64,000 nt of DNA, from NCBI RefSeq assembly GCF_014805625.2, contig NW_023998564.1, positions 2,700,680-2,764,679 on the forward strand. The letters are read 5' to 3'. The translations under genes and the position numbers were made by a program. The notes under the pieces were generated by a model that had not been told where the DNA came from, ran no database searches, and saw nothing but the letters and a program-made list of their open reading frames with translations. Shown here one piece after another: positions 1 to 13,494 of this stretch; position 1 is the first letter of the stretch; each line of letters begins with the position of its first letter. This stretch comes from Glossina fuscipes. Taxonomy: Eukaryota; Arthropoda; Insecta; Diptera; Glossinidae.

Positions 1-1385
1 CCGTCTGCGTGACGAGCCATATTTATAAAACAGATATAGATAATTTACGACCACTTCTGTTAAAAGTGTATAATTTATGTATGCAGGTATATGTATCAAA
101 CCAAAACCCTTATTGAGCGACAGAAGCGATCGTAACAGAACTGCTCGTTATCGTAAATATCTTTAGTTTACTCAAGTAGAGTTAGTTGAAGATTGGCTGA
201 GAGTCCTTGAGTTTTCGAAAACCTTTTACATGATTTTAGAACACTAAACAAAACGAATCAAACCACACTGAGCCATGTTAAAATTGAAAATTAGTTAAAA
301 ACACTATCATCCTACTTTACCTGGCATTGCTTGTACATTTTTTCGTTCTTACTCGGTTTTCATTAGAAAGGTTTTTAATTTCAACTGACAAGACAACCTA
401 TCCACCTACACGAGAGGATGGATTTATGTATAAACCTTTAGCTTTTAGTAACAACATTTTGCAGAACTTTATAATCGTTGTGCGACGAAACATAACGATG
501 CTACAAGTAATCGATTTTTATCCATCTTTTCATCGTTGATGGGTCAATTCGGTCCCTGTTAAAATCACATTCAATGTTTAGTTCAGGTCTTGATTTGCTC
601 AATGCCAGCAGCATTTAACGAAATAAAAAAAACTAAAGCAGTTTTGCAAAATTTTTGACTAAGACATTTTCAATTTCTTTCTTTTTTCGAATCATATTCG
701 ATATGTATTTCAAGTCTTGATTTGATCGACGTCAGTAGCGGTTGATGAATCAAAGAAAACTAAAATTTCGCACTCTTTACCTTAAAGATTTCTCGAGATT
801 AGCGCGCGTATATGCTGCGCCTCTTCCGAAATGAAACAATTAAGAAAGTTATATTCGTTGCGGACCGAATCTCGCATATCCACCGCTATGGTTTTCCATA
901 TCCATTTAGAACTAATTTATTTTTAGGCAGTTAATATATCTTCGTTTGAGGAATGTACAAAATAAACATTCTGTTTTGTTAATAAATAAACGAAAAACCT
1001 CTAAAAAGTGAAAAAAATAAAATTTAATCAATTGTAACTTTGTGTGGGTATGGCCGATTTTTGCAGCGAGTAGAGTGCTTCGTAAACTAAATGTGGACGA
1101 GCCGCAAACTAAATTTGAAAGATCTGTCGGAGTTTCACTCTACAATTACCTATAATCGCAAAACGTTCGTGCTGTTGATAAAAAGTCGAATTTATAATGA
1201 AACCAATGGCGTCAGCGAAGATAAAAGATCACTTTTTTAAATATAAACCGGCTACACATTGAATGTATCTATGAAAGCTTCATTTAACTTAACTAGAAAT
1301 CTTATGAATGCATCACGAATCATATGCGCGTGCTCTCAGCGAACTCAGCTACATTTAAGCGACTTTTTTTACTACTCGCATTTGA
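1..1385. other. Non-coding stretch, no gene seen
   Basis: AT-rich sequence with stops in all frames. The longest frame (70 codons at 327-539) shows no domain and has neither a plausible splice context nor a coding-like composition. I see no RNA gene. It is probably intergenic or intronic DNA upstream of Mmp1; the missing first Mmp1 exon could lie in or beyond it, but I could not find it. Confidence 0.5.
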
Positions 1386-1985
1386 TAATAAACATAACAT
1401 AAATAAATGCATGATGATAAAGGAATGAACGAATAAATGAATGAATTAATTATTAAACGAATTGCCGAATGACTTCAGAAATGAATTATTGAATGCAACA
1501 AATAATAAATCAATTGAGGGATAAGTGTAGGAAAGCATGGTAGAACGAATAAACTAATGAATTAATTATCTAATGAATCAATGAATGACTTATTAAATGA
1601 ATGAATGAATGGCACAACGAATAAATCAATGAATGATATAGCAAGTAAACGAATGAACAACTGAGTTCAGAAAAACAAGCCGCAATGAATAAATGAATGA
1701 ATCAGTTGTTAAATTAATCAATGAATGACTTAATAAATTGATGAATGAATGAATAAAAAAACGAATAAATGAATGAACAAGCGAATGTAGGAAAGCATGG
1801 CGGAACGAATAAATAAATAAATAAATAGACAAATAAACAAATAAATGCATGAATAAACGAATGGAGGAATAGGAGAATAAATGAATTAATAAATATCTGA
1901 ATAAATGAATGATAGAATGAGTTAACAAACAACAATAAATGAATGACTAAGTGAGTAAATGAACGCGTATGAACGAATAATTGAA
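1386..1985. repeat. Degenerate GAAT/AATA tetranucleotide block with higher-order repeat
   Basis: About 600 bp made almost entirely of variants of GAATGAAT and AATAAATA. A landmark (GGAAAGCATGG followed by a GAACGAATAAA run) occurs near 1530 and again near 1790, so a longer unit of about 260 bp sits on top of the 4-bp repeat. The reverse-strand open frames here (about 70-100 codons of His/Phe/Ile/Ser) are by-products of the repeat, not genes. Confidence 0.85.
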
Positions 1986-4300
1986 CGCAGGCACAGTAAT
2001 ATTAATGATAACAATAAAACACTATTGGAAGAATGTCTACCTCTCACCTGGAAGATCTCATCCGGATCGATTCCTAACGCTGCAGATTTATAGTTCCCTT
2101 GTAATGAGTGCCAATAGCTAAAAGAAAATTTTCGAAAATATATTCAACAAAATTAACGACGTGGTCAACCGAAGAAAGAGACACAACAGTATCAATTTGG
2201 TTCACATGCCAGTAGCGTTGGTCCAGTATTCCTGCAGAAGATAGAATCGTGAAGTTGAAATGCTGCTCTATTTAAATACAGACAGCAATTACTAACCCAA
2301 GGGACAACATCCAGGGGCAGTCTTAATATACGCATTTCTCTATTATAAATTAAAACTCTGCATACCTTAGAAGTGTAAGCGAAATAAAGAATATAATTAC
2401 CATAGCTATGATGAAAGATGTGGTGAAAGAGGAGGTGGTATAACAATAATCATTAAAATTATTCATTAGTTCTTTTGAAAAATTATTGCAAATGAAGCAA
2501 ACTGAACATGATTAGTACTGGCCTTATGAGGCTGGAAATATCTTCGCTTAATTTCTATTCATATAAAAAAAAACATACTATTTTATACAATTTAAATACC
2601 CGTGTGTTTATGTTTATGTTCTAAGGAGCGGAGTTTCAGTCAGTGACCTAAAACACGACCTAAATAGTTCCCATTTCTTTAGTAGTATTCGTTCGTACCA
2701 CACTCTCTCGTATTTACTTACATTCTTTTAACCTCTTTCCATGCTTCACTCAATTGTCGTAATTTATATTCTTTTACATGTATATGGTTTTCCGTTTCAT
2801 TCCTTGTACAAACTCTTTGTAATTTATTTATGTCCTAACGCGTGCATTTGACCGGAAATTTCTACTACAAAGGGATAGCAATCGTATTTTACATAGCAAT
2901 CAAAAGAGTCCGATGCATAGTCTAAATCTAAGTGTAAGCAACAGCGGTTTTCCTCAAAAAAGATAATTAAATGAAAAAATGAAAAAATAAAAAACCAAAA
3001 AAAAAGGATATTGATTAGAATTTGGTAAACGAGAAATGGTAACAAGTTGTTTTGAATTGATTGAGTGAAGCAACCGTCAAATCCATTTCGAAAGGAAGAT
3101 ATATTAAAAAGATCACATAGACTAGCAGGTAAATTTAAAATTATGTATTTTCTCTTGCTGATTACGCAATTATTACCTTATTGGTAAGGCCATTATCGGT
3201 AGGTCAGGAAATCTACTGTTACTACACATTAGCACAATTTCTCAAAGCTATTCACATTCGCTTTCTAAATGTGTCAGAAATAAAAAAAGAAAAGACATGC
3301 AAAGGCAAAAGGAAAACGGATCAAAGATAATAGGTACATAAAATGAAAATTATGCAAAATAAGCTAAAGTGCAATGCATTTTAAACATTTTCAACCATCT
3401 GCACGTCCAATTTCCTGAAAAGAAAACAAAGCATTACAAAAAAAGCAAATTCTCGAAGTAGTTATCCCGTACAGCTAAGACACACATCACCTAATAGTTC
3501 ACATTGCTCTAATATGAAATATTTGGCATTGACACACAAAATAATCAATCCTTAAGTTAGGTACTAGACCAATAATTAGATCTTGAAGGATTGTTTAGTA
3601 AAATTGATAGTTAGTCGTTATTTATTCCTTATTCCCATTGTACAAAGCTCGCGTAGAATCTATCTTTAAGGGTTAATCAGAGATTTTTCAACCTATTGTA
3701 TAAGAATGGAAGCTGTGCTCAATAGATGAGCGAATCGAACTGATAAAGTCACATATTCTTGTTAGGCATTTGTAACGTTTCTTTAAATAATTTTAAAGTG
3801 AAAAAGTGGCCAATAAAGTTGTCCATATCGTGCAGACGAAGTGACATAATTTTTCCGTTTTATTCGAAGCATAAACAATGGACGTGTTACGGTTTTCAAG
3901 AAACCGCCATGCAGACTAGACAAACTACAAACATTGACTATCAAGCTGAATATCCATGGCGACAAACTACTGAGTGTAATGTATTACGGTAGTTCGAACG
4001 AAAGGAAATCCGCAGTAAGAAATGCTAACAAACAACAATTGTTACAATTTGGACGAAAAGCGGGCGCTATATACTAAGATCATGACATCGTGTGTTTTCG
4101 CCCCCATGTAGGAATACTCCCATGCTCTCATTCAGCAGCACTATGCTGGAAGTTGCTTTACTCCTCGATGTTATTAACACACAGATACTGAATCTCACCA
4201 AGCGCCATCATCAATGGATGAGTTATTGTCTTTTCGAGGAGGGCTTCCATTTTGATGGAGATAACCGAGAAATGTGTTCCTTTAACAGGTGGCATCAAAT
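1986..4300. other. Non-coding stretch, no gene seen
   Basis: AT-rich DNA with only short open frames (77 codons or fewer). None shows a recognisable motif or convincing splice sites. No RNA gene or clear repeat was found. Confidence 0.5.
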
Positions 4301-4302
4301 GA

Positions 4303-4565
4303 CCCACACAAGGGTATATTAAGTTTGTCCGGATTTATGCAGATCTTAAGCACCTTTGATTATATTGATCGATTATGCCTATCTAAGCTTGCCTATCTGT
4401 TCGCCGCATATTCATCTTGTTCTTTCGTATTGAACCTAATAATTTTTCAGATATCTTGACCAAATTTGGTGCCCTAATTTTGAATGGCCATCAAATGTTG
4501 TTTATTAAGCGAACATAGAGTAGTGTAGAATATTTAGCGGTGAGCCTTGCCCCTCTCTATTGTTT
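4303..4565. repeat. Dispersed repeat relic (family R)
   Basis: Old copy of a repeat seen several times in the window. Shared landmarks are a short stretch like 'aagtttgtccgga', a 'gatcgattc...gaatca' block, then a segment like 'tttttgagatattt.atgaaatttgg' and, towards the end, 'agtgtagtatatttagcggtgag'. The last landmark here closely resembles 13935-13965. No coding capacity. Other copies lie near 9.9, 13.5-14.0, 23.3 and 26.3 kb. Confidence 0.45.
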
Positions 4566-4569
4566 TTTA

Positions 4570-5665
4570 TTTATTTTTATTTATTTTAATTCTACTTATA
4601 CATGAAACTCAACTAAATAAATAACAGTCGAGTTCAATTGGCACTTAAAGCAAAACTTATATTAATTAATAATGAAACTTAGTACAAGTACAATAAAACA
4701 AATATGAAGGAAAAAAAACAAAAAAGAAAAAAAGCATGTACACCATCAGCATAGAGCCACACTTACAGCCGGTACAGGGCCAAATTGCAAATAAACTAAG
4801 CCATCGCAAACATGCATAAGCTTGGCAACCGATAATAGTTAACAACAATTCATTTTCGAATCGTAACGACTTTTTAAGGTTAAAAGCTAGTTTAAGTACG
4901 ACATAGGTAAATCGCACGTATTAAGCAATGTTGCTTTAATGGACTTTAAAGAGTTTGATAATGAGAATAAGTGATAGACGTCATTTAGGTTCTTGCAAAC
5001 ACCTCTGAGCAGATTAAACAGCTCATAATTATATTTACACCGACTAAACTTAACCAAGATAAGTGTCTAGAGAAGCGGTTAGGGACATTAAAGCTTATTT
5101 CACCAAGTAATAAAGGCGAATCAATAGCACCATTTATTACTTTGATTACAAAGCAAACGCCAAGAACAAATCTACGTTTCTCAAGAGACGGTAAGGACAG
5201 CAGAAGCAACCTATTTTCATAGAGAGGAAGAGAGGCAATCGGATCCCAACCCAAATTTCTAAGGGCAAACAGCAAGAATTGCTTTTGGACAGATTCAATT
5301 GAATCTACATAGCACCTCTATGAAGGAGACCACACATCAGAGACATACTCGAGTGTGGGTCTAACCAAACACATGTACAGCATTTTCGTAATGTAGGGAT
5401 CATCAAGCTCTTTGGACCACCTTTTTACAAAATCAAGCGCAGACCTAGTTTTGCTTATCGAGAGCTCAATATGCAAGTGACAACGTAACCTATGGTCAAA
5501 TAGAACGCCTAATGTGTGATCGAATCGACGTCCTCTAACTTATGCGAATCTATAAAATACTGAGTAATAAATGACTTTCTTCTGGAGAAGGAAAGCTTCT
5601 TACATTTACTCAGATTTAGTTTCAGAAGATTCAAAGAGCACCATGCAACAAAATTACTTTTTACT
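4570..5665 (-). mobile_element. Non-LTR retrotransposon 3' end (family B, copy 1)
   Basis: Read on the minus strand this is the C-terminal third of a non-LTR reverse transcriptase ORF, broken by an in-frame stop and small shifts. It contains the 'LGVLFDHRLRCHLHIE' type segment, a 'YVCLVRPTLEY'-like region, and then the typical tail 'FALRNLGWDPIASLPLYENR' with 'LPSLEKRRFVLGVCFV' (about 4985-5275). Such tails close the RT ORFs of many insect non-LTR elements. The RT catalytic core is absent, so the copy is 5'-truncated. An AT-rich run at 4564-4610 probably marks the 3' tail. A second, similar copy lies at 48.87-49.56 kb. Assignment to a clade would need alignment. Confidence 0.8.
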
Positions 5666-8600
5666 TACTTTAATTTTAATTCATTATTATTGCTATTTAT
5701 GTAATTACATTACCATTAATTAATTAATAATCAGTTAATAAATTAATATCGCGATTTTAAACTTCTATAGGAAAGCTTTATGGCCTTAATCTGATGTGAT
5801 TTAGAAATTTTCAATTCATAAAATTCTTAACCAGTGACTTAGTATACCAGGACAATGCAAAAAGATATATTATTAATAATAAGCAATAATACCCCAACAA
5901 TATGTTAGTGAAAACGTAAGAAGTCCAAAACAAGCAGAGAGGGAGAGAGAGGCAGATAGAATAGTATTTTAAAAAGCAAGCAGTGACTGTTTTGTTTATG
6001 TATATTTTGCATGCATATGCAAATATGCAAATGAAGAAAACAGAAAGCCTATGTTATGAGACGAAAACTTCAATAAACCCGTTAAATTGTACGGTCATAT
6101 ATGAAGACAAGTGGTTTTAATATCCATAAACCTTTTTTTTTTTTTTCGTATTTGTTTTCAACACAATACTATTATGCAACTTTAACGTTTGATGACTATT
6201 TTTATGATTTATTGATTCAGCGGTACGAGAGTATGTAAAGGTATTTCTTCTTCTTCTTTTCCATATTATGTTGTCAGAAAAAATATATATATAGAAAATG
6301 CACTTGTCATATATGTCGTACGTGTCAGATCAGTTCTTCCAATTATAAATTGCAATGACACATGAACGTTGCATTTGCATACAAAATCAATTTTTTTTCC
6401 TTTGTTTCGCATATACCAGAAGCATTTTATTGATTGCTGTGGATAGTCAACACATTTGTTAATCTTTCTCTCTCTCTCTCTCTCTCTCGAAACGTAACTA
6501 ACTCTCCATTATTGGTCGTTCACATTTTAAAAATTTTCATTTGAGTTATTATTCAAGTGCGTTAACGTTGGTAGCTTTCGAATAAAAAAGAAAAAAAATC
6601 ATCTACAAACCGTAAATGTGTACAACAGGATATTACAATTTAAAAATCAATATGATTACTATTTTTTTTTGAGTTTGTAACTCATTTACATCATCCGCCT
6701 GCAAATAAATGTTTTCGTTTTGGAAGAAACTATTATTATTATTATTATTTTAATTTTAGACTAATGAATTGAATTCTTAGACTAAAAAAAAGACATTGAA
6801 AGAAACTAAAATTGTACAAAGTTTGGAAAAATTTACATTTTTACCAAATTCATCGAATGACAATAATATCAAGCAAACAAATAAAACAAGAAAAATATTT
6901 TAGCTTTAATACATAATATTTGAAATCTTATCAAAGAAGCTCACAATTGACCGCGAGCGATTATTATATGAAGAGATGGTATGTATACAAGTGGAACACA
7001 GTTTACCCTTTGATTTAAAAAGTTCTCATAAATTTATCTACAAAAAATAAGTGGAAAGGGATCGACACATTTTTGCGACAAGGAGAACGTTTGCTGCAGA
7101 CATTATACATACAGGCAGAGAGGCTGACGAGCGTGCTCGAATGTATATAATTTATGCGGTCTCTAAAGAGAATGAATATATCACCTCTCGGTGATGGATT
7201 TCAAAGCAGATAGAATATTTTGGCATAGAACTGCGACCTGTAACTCAAATATACATACGTTCGAAATATGGTACGATCAAGTAAGAGCTGCTTCTTGCTT
7301 CAAATTACTCTTGGATCAATTGAATTTTATAAGTCTGGAAATGTCAATCTTTGTAAAGAATATTCCATGTGCTGCCATTAGAAAGTTGGAGTTCTTGACA
7401 ATGACATCTAACTGATAATTTTCATTCATTCATTCTATTCATTTTTTCATTCACAATATGCTTAATCTCACAAACCACATATTAAATAATTTCATTCATT
7501 TTCGGCAATGAATTACTCGAAAGGATGGGTATTTTAGATACGCTCTCAAGTGAACATAACTTTCTCCCTTATTTCTTGATTCTGTTGCTCGTTGATTACA
7601 CTTAACCCCGCCAATTTATGTTCCATTTAACCACTTCAAATCAGGTCAACTTGCCATATTATTTGTTTGTTGCTATTCATTATCATTAGCTCTTTGCTAT
7701 GCTTAAGTTTGAAATATTTGTTGAAAAACGTTATGAAAGATTATATCTAAGCATTCTTAGTATGGCATAAATTAATTTTATATACTGAAGACCGCTTCCC
7801 AAAGTAGCTATTAAATGCTAACTCTTCATTGGAATGAAGTAACAACATTTAAGCATTTAATTGCAATGTTAGGAAACGTAAATAAGCCACGTTACTACTG
7901 GTTGTAAATGGGTCTTTTACTGATAATTATGAGCACAAAATCGTTAATCTTTATGTTATGTTAAACGTTAACTTTATGTTAGTTTTCAGATAAAGGAAAG
8001 GTTAACCCGAACTTTTGTAAGAAACAAATGTCCAACAAATATCTTTTACGAGAAATGAGAGAACTTAAGAGCAAGAAATAACACTGCATTTTTCGCTAAA
8101 ACAGTGTTTTAAAATGAAAGTAAATCTTACCATAAATTCCATGTCTTGAGCAAATCTTTACTGCTCATAGCGTTGCTAAGCGAATCCATGTTTAAAACAA
8201 ATTTCTGGCAAAGGAAATTTGATAAGAAAAAAACAAACACAAATCAAAGTGGAACTAATCTCATTCACTTCCCATTACTTTCTTTTTTCGTATTTTAAAG
8301 ATTAGATTTACGGAAACCCACAAATTAGACATGTAAATCTTTTTAATCGTCACAGACGGTAAGCTGAAATTCGGCAAAAAAAACATTCCCTGATCGATAT
8401 ATGAGGCTAAAAGCGACCTCGGTCTGTTTACAGACACTCCCACAATGAAGAAAAATTAAGACAAACTCGCAAAATAAGAAGAATTTTTTCATATTTTTTG
8501 TCTATACGTTCCGCTTTTTAAAAAACTAACCCCCTAGTGTTAGTCAATCAAGGAATGTTGGTGGCAAATTTTGACATCTATCAAGGATATTCAAATAAAT

Positions 8601-9890
8601 TAGAATTTAACCAGCAAAGACACTCAACAACTACCGGAACAGAGCTCTGTTAACTAATTAGCATTAAGATATGCTTGGACTTGAAAGCTTATTTCATCCA
8701 AATTAGGAATTTGGACCAATTAAAAAGATAACTAAATTCTTTTTTTCTCTTAGTCCTAATAGACCTCCCATGTATTGTTTTTTCACGTATGTAATATTCA
8801 ATAATTCGATAAAAATAGTTTCGAAGAGCACAATGTGAGGTCCCCACAATAATATTTTACGTTTCCTAATTTGGGCGGAATAGGCTTCTAAATTCAAACA
8901 TATCCTAACCCTGACTACTGGCAGAGCTCTGTTAAAGTAGTTGGTAAGTGCCTTTGCTAGTTAACTTCAAATTTATCTTCACACCGTTTTCCCTATCTTC
9001 GCTTTTGCGTCTGTGACGATTCACATAAAGCATCCTTTAGATCGCCGGCTTCTCGCAGCGTCATATTTGCATCAAAAGAGAAAAGGTAGTCTCCCAGTAA
9101 AAAAAAATTATATATATATATATTTCATGGATTATATCCTTAAAAATATCGACTTCCTAATACTGAATTTTTAAAATTAAAAATTCATGAAATTGATAAG
9201 TGTCCTAAGCCTACTTTTTAAACGCAAACAATTGATTCTCTTCCTTTTCATTTTTTCAATCGTGCAATCAGTAAATTTAATTCTTTTACTGCTTTTTGCC
9301 TTTGTACAACACACCTTTAATTTCACTATTAAACCAATTTTGTCCATCAACTTACTTCAAAAAGTTCGTTAACCTTTATATTTAAATATTGCTAAGCCAT
9401 AATCACGTTCACGTTCATATTATTTAATATTGAAAAACAAAACCAAAAACAAAAAACAACATAAAAACAAAGATTAAATAAATTAAAACAAAAACAAAAC
9501 CCTTAAAGCAACAGCAAAATATAAAAAAAGAATAGCAACGATGAAAACAATATCGCATTTTCACACACACGAACATCAAACACTTCCTTCTTTTTAGACA
9601 AACTTTTTTTTGACGGCATTGTGCATTGGCACATAAGAACGCCTATACTACGGGCATCTATGTAAATACATTTACGTTTTTTCTTTATTCATATGGGTGT
9701 ATCCAAATAAGTATGTTTAAATTGATTTCGATAACACAATATCAATACCACAATCAGCAAAAGAAAGAACTTATCAAATATATTGTTCAAGCTGATCAAT
9801 ATTTTTCAAGACAATATCTGCGTGCTTTATTTGCTTTCCAAAATATTTATAATAATTTATATTTGTATTATGCTAAGGCACTTTTGGTAC
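5666..9890. other. Non-coding stretch, low-complexity tracts, no gene seen
   Basis: Very AT-rich. It includes short homopolymers, a (TC)n run and an (ATT)n run near 6730-6750. Open frames are all 74 codons or shorter. The hydrophobic 61-codon frame at 9187-9372 begins with a signal-like stretch but has no matching splice donor. Nothing here supports a gene. Confidence 0.5.
6465..6488. repeat. (TC)n microsatellite
   Basis: Twelve or so perfect TC dinucleotides in a row. It is a simple repeat with no nearby coding feature. Confidence 0.9.
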
Positions 9891-9894
9891 AAGG

Positions 9895-10065
9895 CTATGG
9901 TAAGTTTGTACACATATATGCAACACCCAAAAGGACTTGCGATGGATCCACTTTTTATTATACCGATCGCTTCAGAATCACTTTGTGGCTTGATTTAAAC
10001 GTATCCGTCCGGCTGCCCGCCTTATTTTAGTGGCTGCAACTTTTGAGATTATTCATACACCGACG
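9895..10065. repeat. Dispersed repeat relic (family R)
   Basis: Matches the layout of the 23.3-kb copy: 'taagtttgta', then a 'gatggatcca.ctttt.attataccgatcg.ttc.gaatcact' block, then 'gtatccgtcc', then 'gca.cttttgagat' and 'acaccgacgt'. The 134-codon open frame running through it (9626-10030) is accidental. Confidence 0.5.
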
Positions 10066-11544
10066 TGTTCTCGATATGAATCGATCTAAGCTTGTCAGAA
10101 TTGTGAAGAGAAAGTAGCAGAGAAAAGCTTTAATCCACATAATAGCATAATGTAGCATATAATCGTAGATAGTTTTGCAAAACAAGTTTACAAAGAAGAC
10201 ATTCATAGTAGAGAACGATCTGGAAGTATTAGGCATATTAACACAAAACGACATACAATCACAAGGTAACAATCGCGTAAAGAGATATTTTCGCATATAA
10301 AATAAAAGGAATTATTACAGAATAGCAAAGAATAATACCTCATAGCCCAGGAAACATTGCACACAAAGAAGTGTAAATATAGCAAAAGAATGCGAAGAAT
10401 AGCCCGAAAGAAATTCATCGAAAAAAATCAAACATTAAACAATCCACTACAGCATATGAAAACAGAAAATCTTATAATATAATATAACGTGAAAGAAGTA
10501 AAATAATATAAACAATAATAGCATACAATTGTAAGGAACATAACTGAATTTTGACGAAACGTAAAAAGTAACAAAGAAAGACTTCAAAGTGCATAATAAC
10601 ACAAGATACTACATCATCGACCATAGTAGATCGAAAAATAGAGGGCGGAGTTATCTGATCAATTTGTAGTGTTCGCACAGGAGTTCTCATAAAAGTTTCA
10701 CATCAACATTTGTTTTCAGTAACACGATTTTTTCATCAACTCTTTTACATGTTGCGCTACATTGTTGATACCAAGTACCGGTTAGTTTTTAATTCTTCTA
10801 ACTTTTGCCTCTGCATGGCTAGAGAGCTTTGAAAACATGTACAACTTAATGATTCTAATAAAAAAAGTTATATACATGGTACAGTAGAATTATTTGCCGG
10901 CTTAAACAAATCAGTTCGTTTCGTTTGCCGACATAGTCATTAGGCCGAGTTAAAATCGTTGTCTAAGCGGTCTAGAAAGCTAAAATTACATGTGTCGTGA
11001 CGGAGGAATTGAATTTTTCATGTAAAATGGGCCAGAAACGCTATTTGTACGATGGCTTTGAAACAATCTTCAGCAATCGTGGACACATTTTCGTCTCTTC
11101 TTGTACTTGAGATTTCTTTTGTTGTGGGAACATTACGAACTACTTGGGTTGATTTCAACTCGTTTACTAAGCATTTCATCGTTTGTTTACCAGAGTAATT
11201 ATAGCGATTGCCGGGTGGCCCTAGGGTATATAAAGTTACCTCGACGAACTCAAACTTTGATTTAGAGTTTAAATACCCTGCGAGTGTTATTAAATCTTAT
11301 ACCATTTCACGATTACTCCTAAAATATGAGTTTGATAAATTCAAACAGCTGGAGAAACTAATACAAATATCATGACAAAAATTTTGAAAATAGCAACAGC
11401 GGGTAGTGCGCCCAATCTAGTACACCTTAGTACAATGTTTGTAACACCTTAACTTAATAATTTATTACTTTCCAAATTAGTAGACAATTATATGCTATAA
11501 TTTAACATTAATTGCATTTAATGTAAAATTATTTTGAATTCATA
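10066..11544. other. Non-coding stretch, no gene seen
   Basis: AT-rich with several 70-90-codon minus-strand frames rich in Cys, Phe and Leu that show no motif. A TATATAAAG sequence at about 11227-11235 resembles a TATA box, but nothing coding follows within reach. Confidence 0.45.
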
Positions 11545-11559
11545 ATGTTTAGCATATTA

Positions 11560-11800
11560 ATTTTGTACGGTAGTAGTAGCAATAGCATTAGCAATAGCAG
11601 CCGAAATAAAGCAGCAATATTGATTATAGCATTAGTGGTAGCAGCAGTTGTAGTACGAGTAGCAGGGACTGTAGCAATTTTATTAGTACAGATAGTGGTA
11701 CTAGTAGCAGTACTATTAGTGGCAACACAAATAGCACCATTAGTTGTAGTAGGGATAGTAATATTAGCGGTAGTAGCGCCAGCAGCGAGTGCATTACACA
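11560..11800. repeat. Degenerate trinucleotide block (TAG/GCA/GTA units)
   Basis: About 240 bp in which nearly every triplet is a variant of GTA, GCA or TTA, so frames stay open on both strands (89 codons plus, 90 codons minus). The plus frame reads Val/Ala/Ile and the minus frame Thr/Ala/Asn. Both are by-products of the three-base periodicity. Confidence 0.85.
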
Positions 11801-11814
11801 AGTTTGTGTATTAA

Positions 11815-13490
11815 GCTAAATTAACTATAAAATTGATTTTAAATTTTAGTTTCAAATGATTTTATTTAATGAACATACTTCGATAAGTTATCATAAGTTC
11901 GTTTTAATTCCTTTCAAAGCAACATGTCATACTTTATTAAAAATTCTTAAAGCCTGGCCATAATTTTTTCATTAACCATAATATGCCAGCTACACGTAAA
12001 GTATACGGACAATTTATTCTGTGGGTTTAGTTTTATGAGACGTAAACTCACAAGAATTAATTTTTGGGTTAAAAGAAGAAGAAGAGGACGAGAAAATGAA
12101 ATCATTATGCATGTATGTCGCATCGTTCGTAACACGTTGGTAATATTTAATCAGTTAGCTGTGATATGATAATATTTTCGAGAATAAAACAAAAGAATAA
12201 TAATAAAAAAAAAAAATAATAATAAAATTTAAGATATTAAAAATTATTTAAGTTAAAATCTCAAAAATTTGTACTAAAATTTTTATTGTTTCTTTCCACC
12301 AAATACTTACTCAGTGCTTACGTTGTATATAGATATGACATCCATAGCGACCTTGGTTAGAACCTTGTTCTAACTGCTATTGAGAATTGACCGGCACTTT
12401 CTGAAATTTTCACAAATGTGTGCATCACGCATACACAAATACACACGGTAACACGATATTATTAATTTATTTTTTTAATCTTCTGCTATTGTTGTTGATT
12501 TCGTTCTGTGACACTTTAATCATATAGGAAGAAATAGTTGTAAACGGATGAATTTGAATTATTTTGTAGGACAAGAGCCATCAGCACTTTCTTAAAACTT
12601 TATTTATCTATAATAATAAACCATAGTGTGTAGTTAGTAGTGCATATTGTACACAGTATACAGCACGTATGTGCGAATGTATATAGCTCTCAAAAAAGAC
12701 TTAAGATAGACTTAATCGACTGAGAATCGTTTTCTAAATCATGACATTTAGATCTGTCTTTCTCTCTGTCCACTACACTTTTCATTCAGACTATTGATTG
12801 ATTTTGACACACTCCTGATAAAAAAGTTCCTATCAAAAGTTAGCTTTTGTGTGGTAACAAACCATTATTTGTCATATTTTCTCGCGAAGAAGATGCAATA
12901 AAGAGATGTGTTAGACAAAATAGTGCAAGCCTTGCCTTTAACCTGTCTTACATTCACTTCATTCACATGCATATGAATAGTTTTATGGTTCCCTCTTTTG
13001 TGCAGTATCAATATTAATGTGTATAATGAAAACGCAACCTTGTCATCATCTCCCGAAAAAACGTCTTTATAACAATTTACTTCTTTAAAAATGTCTTTAT
13101 AAGAATTTACTTCTTTACAGTAGGTGTAGTCGCAATTAATTCAAATAAACGAAAACAAGTAAGAACATTATAGTCGGGCAAAGTCGACTTGTAGACATTC
13201 TACACCACTTCGCCTACACCACTACATTCACTCGTTTTGCTAATAGTACAGCAAAATACCTCATTGCAAAAGCGTAGTTTTCATCAAAGCCCAATCTTTA
13301 TATGCGGTGGTATGCAAAAAATAGACCTTCGTGGTATAAAGTCGGTAAGATTCATTTCCATGTCCGAAACAAATTTTTCATTCAAGAGGACCGACCCAAA
13401 CCACTTTCAAAAATCTTCGTTCTTGCGTCACAACACGTCAACGTACCAAATTTCAAAATATCTCAAAAATTAGCTTGAAGGCAAATTTAC
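11815..13490. other. Non-coding stretch, no gene seen
   Basis: AT-rich, with an A/T-only low-complexity run at about 12180-12260. A weak family-R-like fragment lies near 12690-12770 ('gacttaatcgactgagaatcgttttct'). No exon was recognised. Confidence 0.45.
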
Positions 13491-13494
13491 AAGG

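Noticed and set aside
1626..1935. Minus-strand frames of 73 and 100 codons
   Set aside because: Pure translation of the GAAT/AATA repeat.
9187..9372. Hydrophobic frame considered as the Mmp1 signal-peptide exon
   Set aside because: No splice donor in a phase that would join the phase-0 acceptor at 15212, and the sequence is a long run of Leu/Phe/Ile without the expected propeptide start.
9626..10030. 134-codon plus-strand frame
   Set aside because: Ends in a dispersed-repeat relic, has no ATG in good context and no motif.
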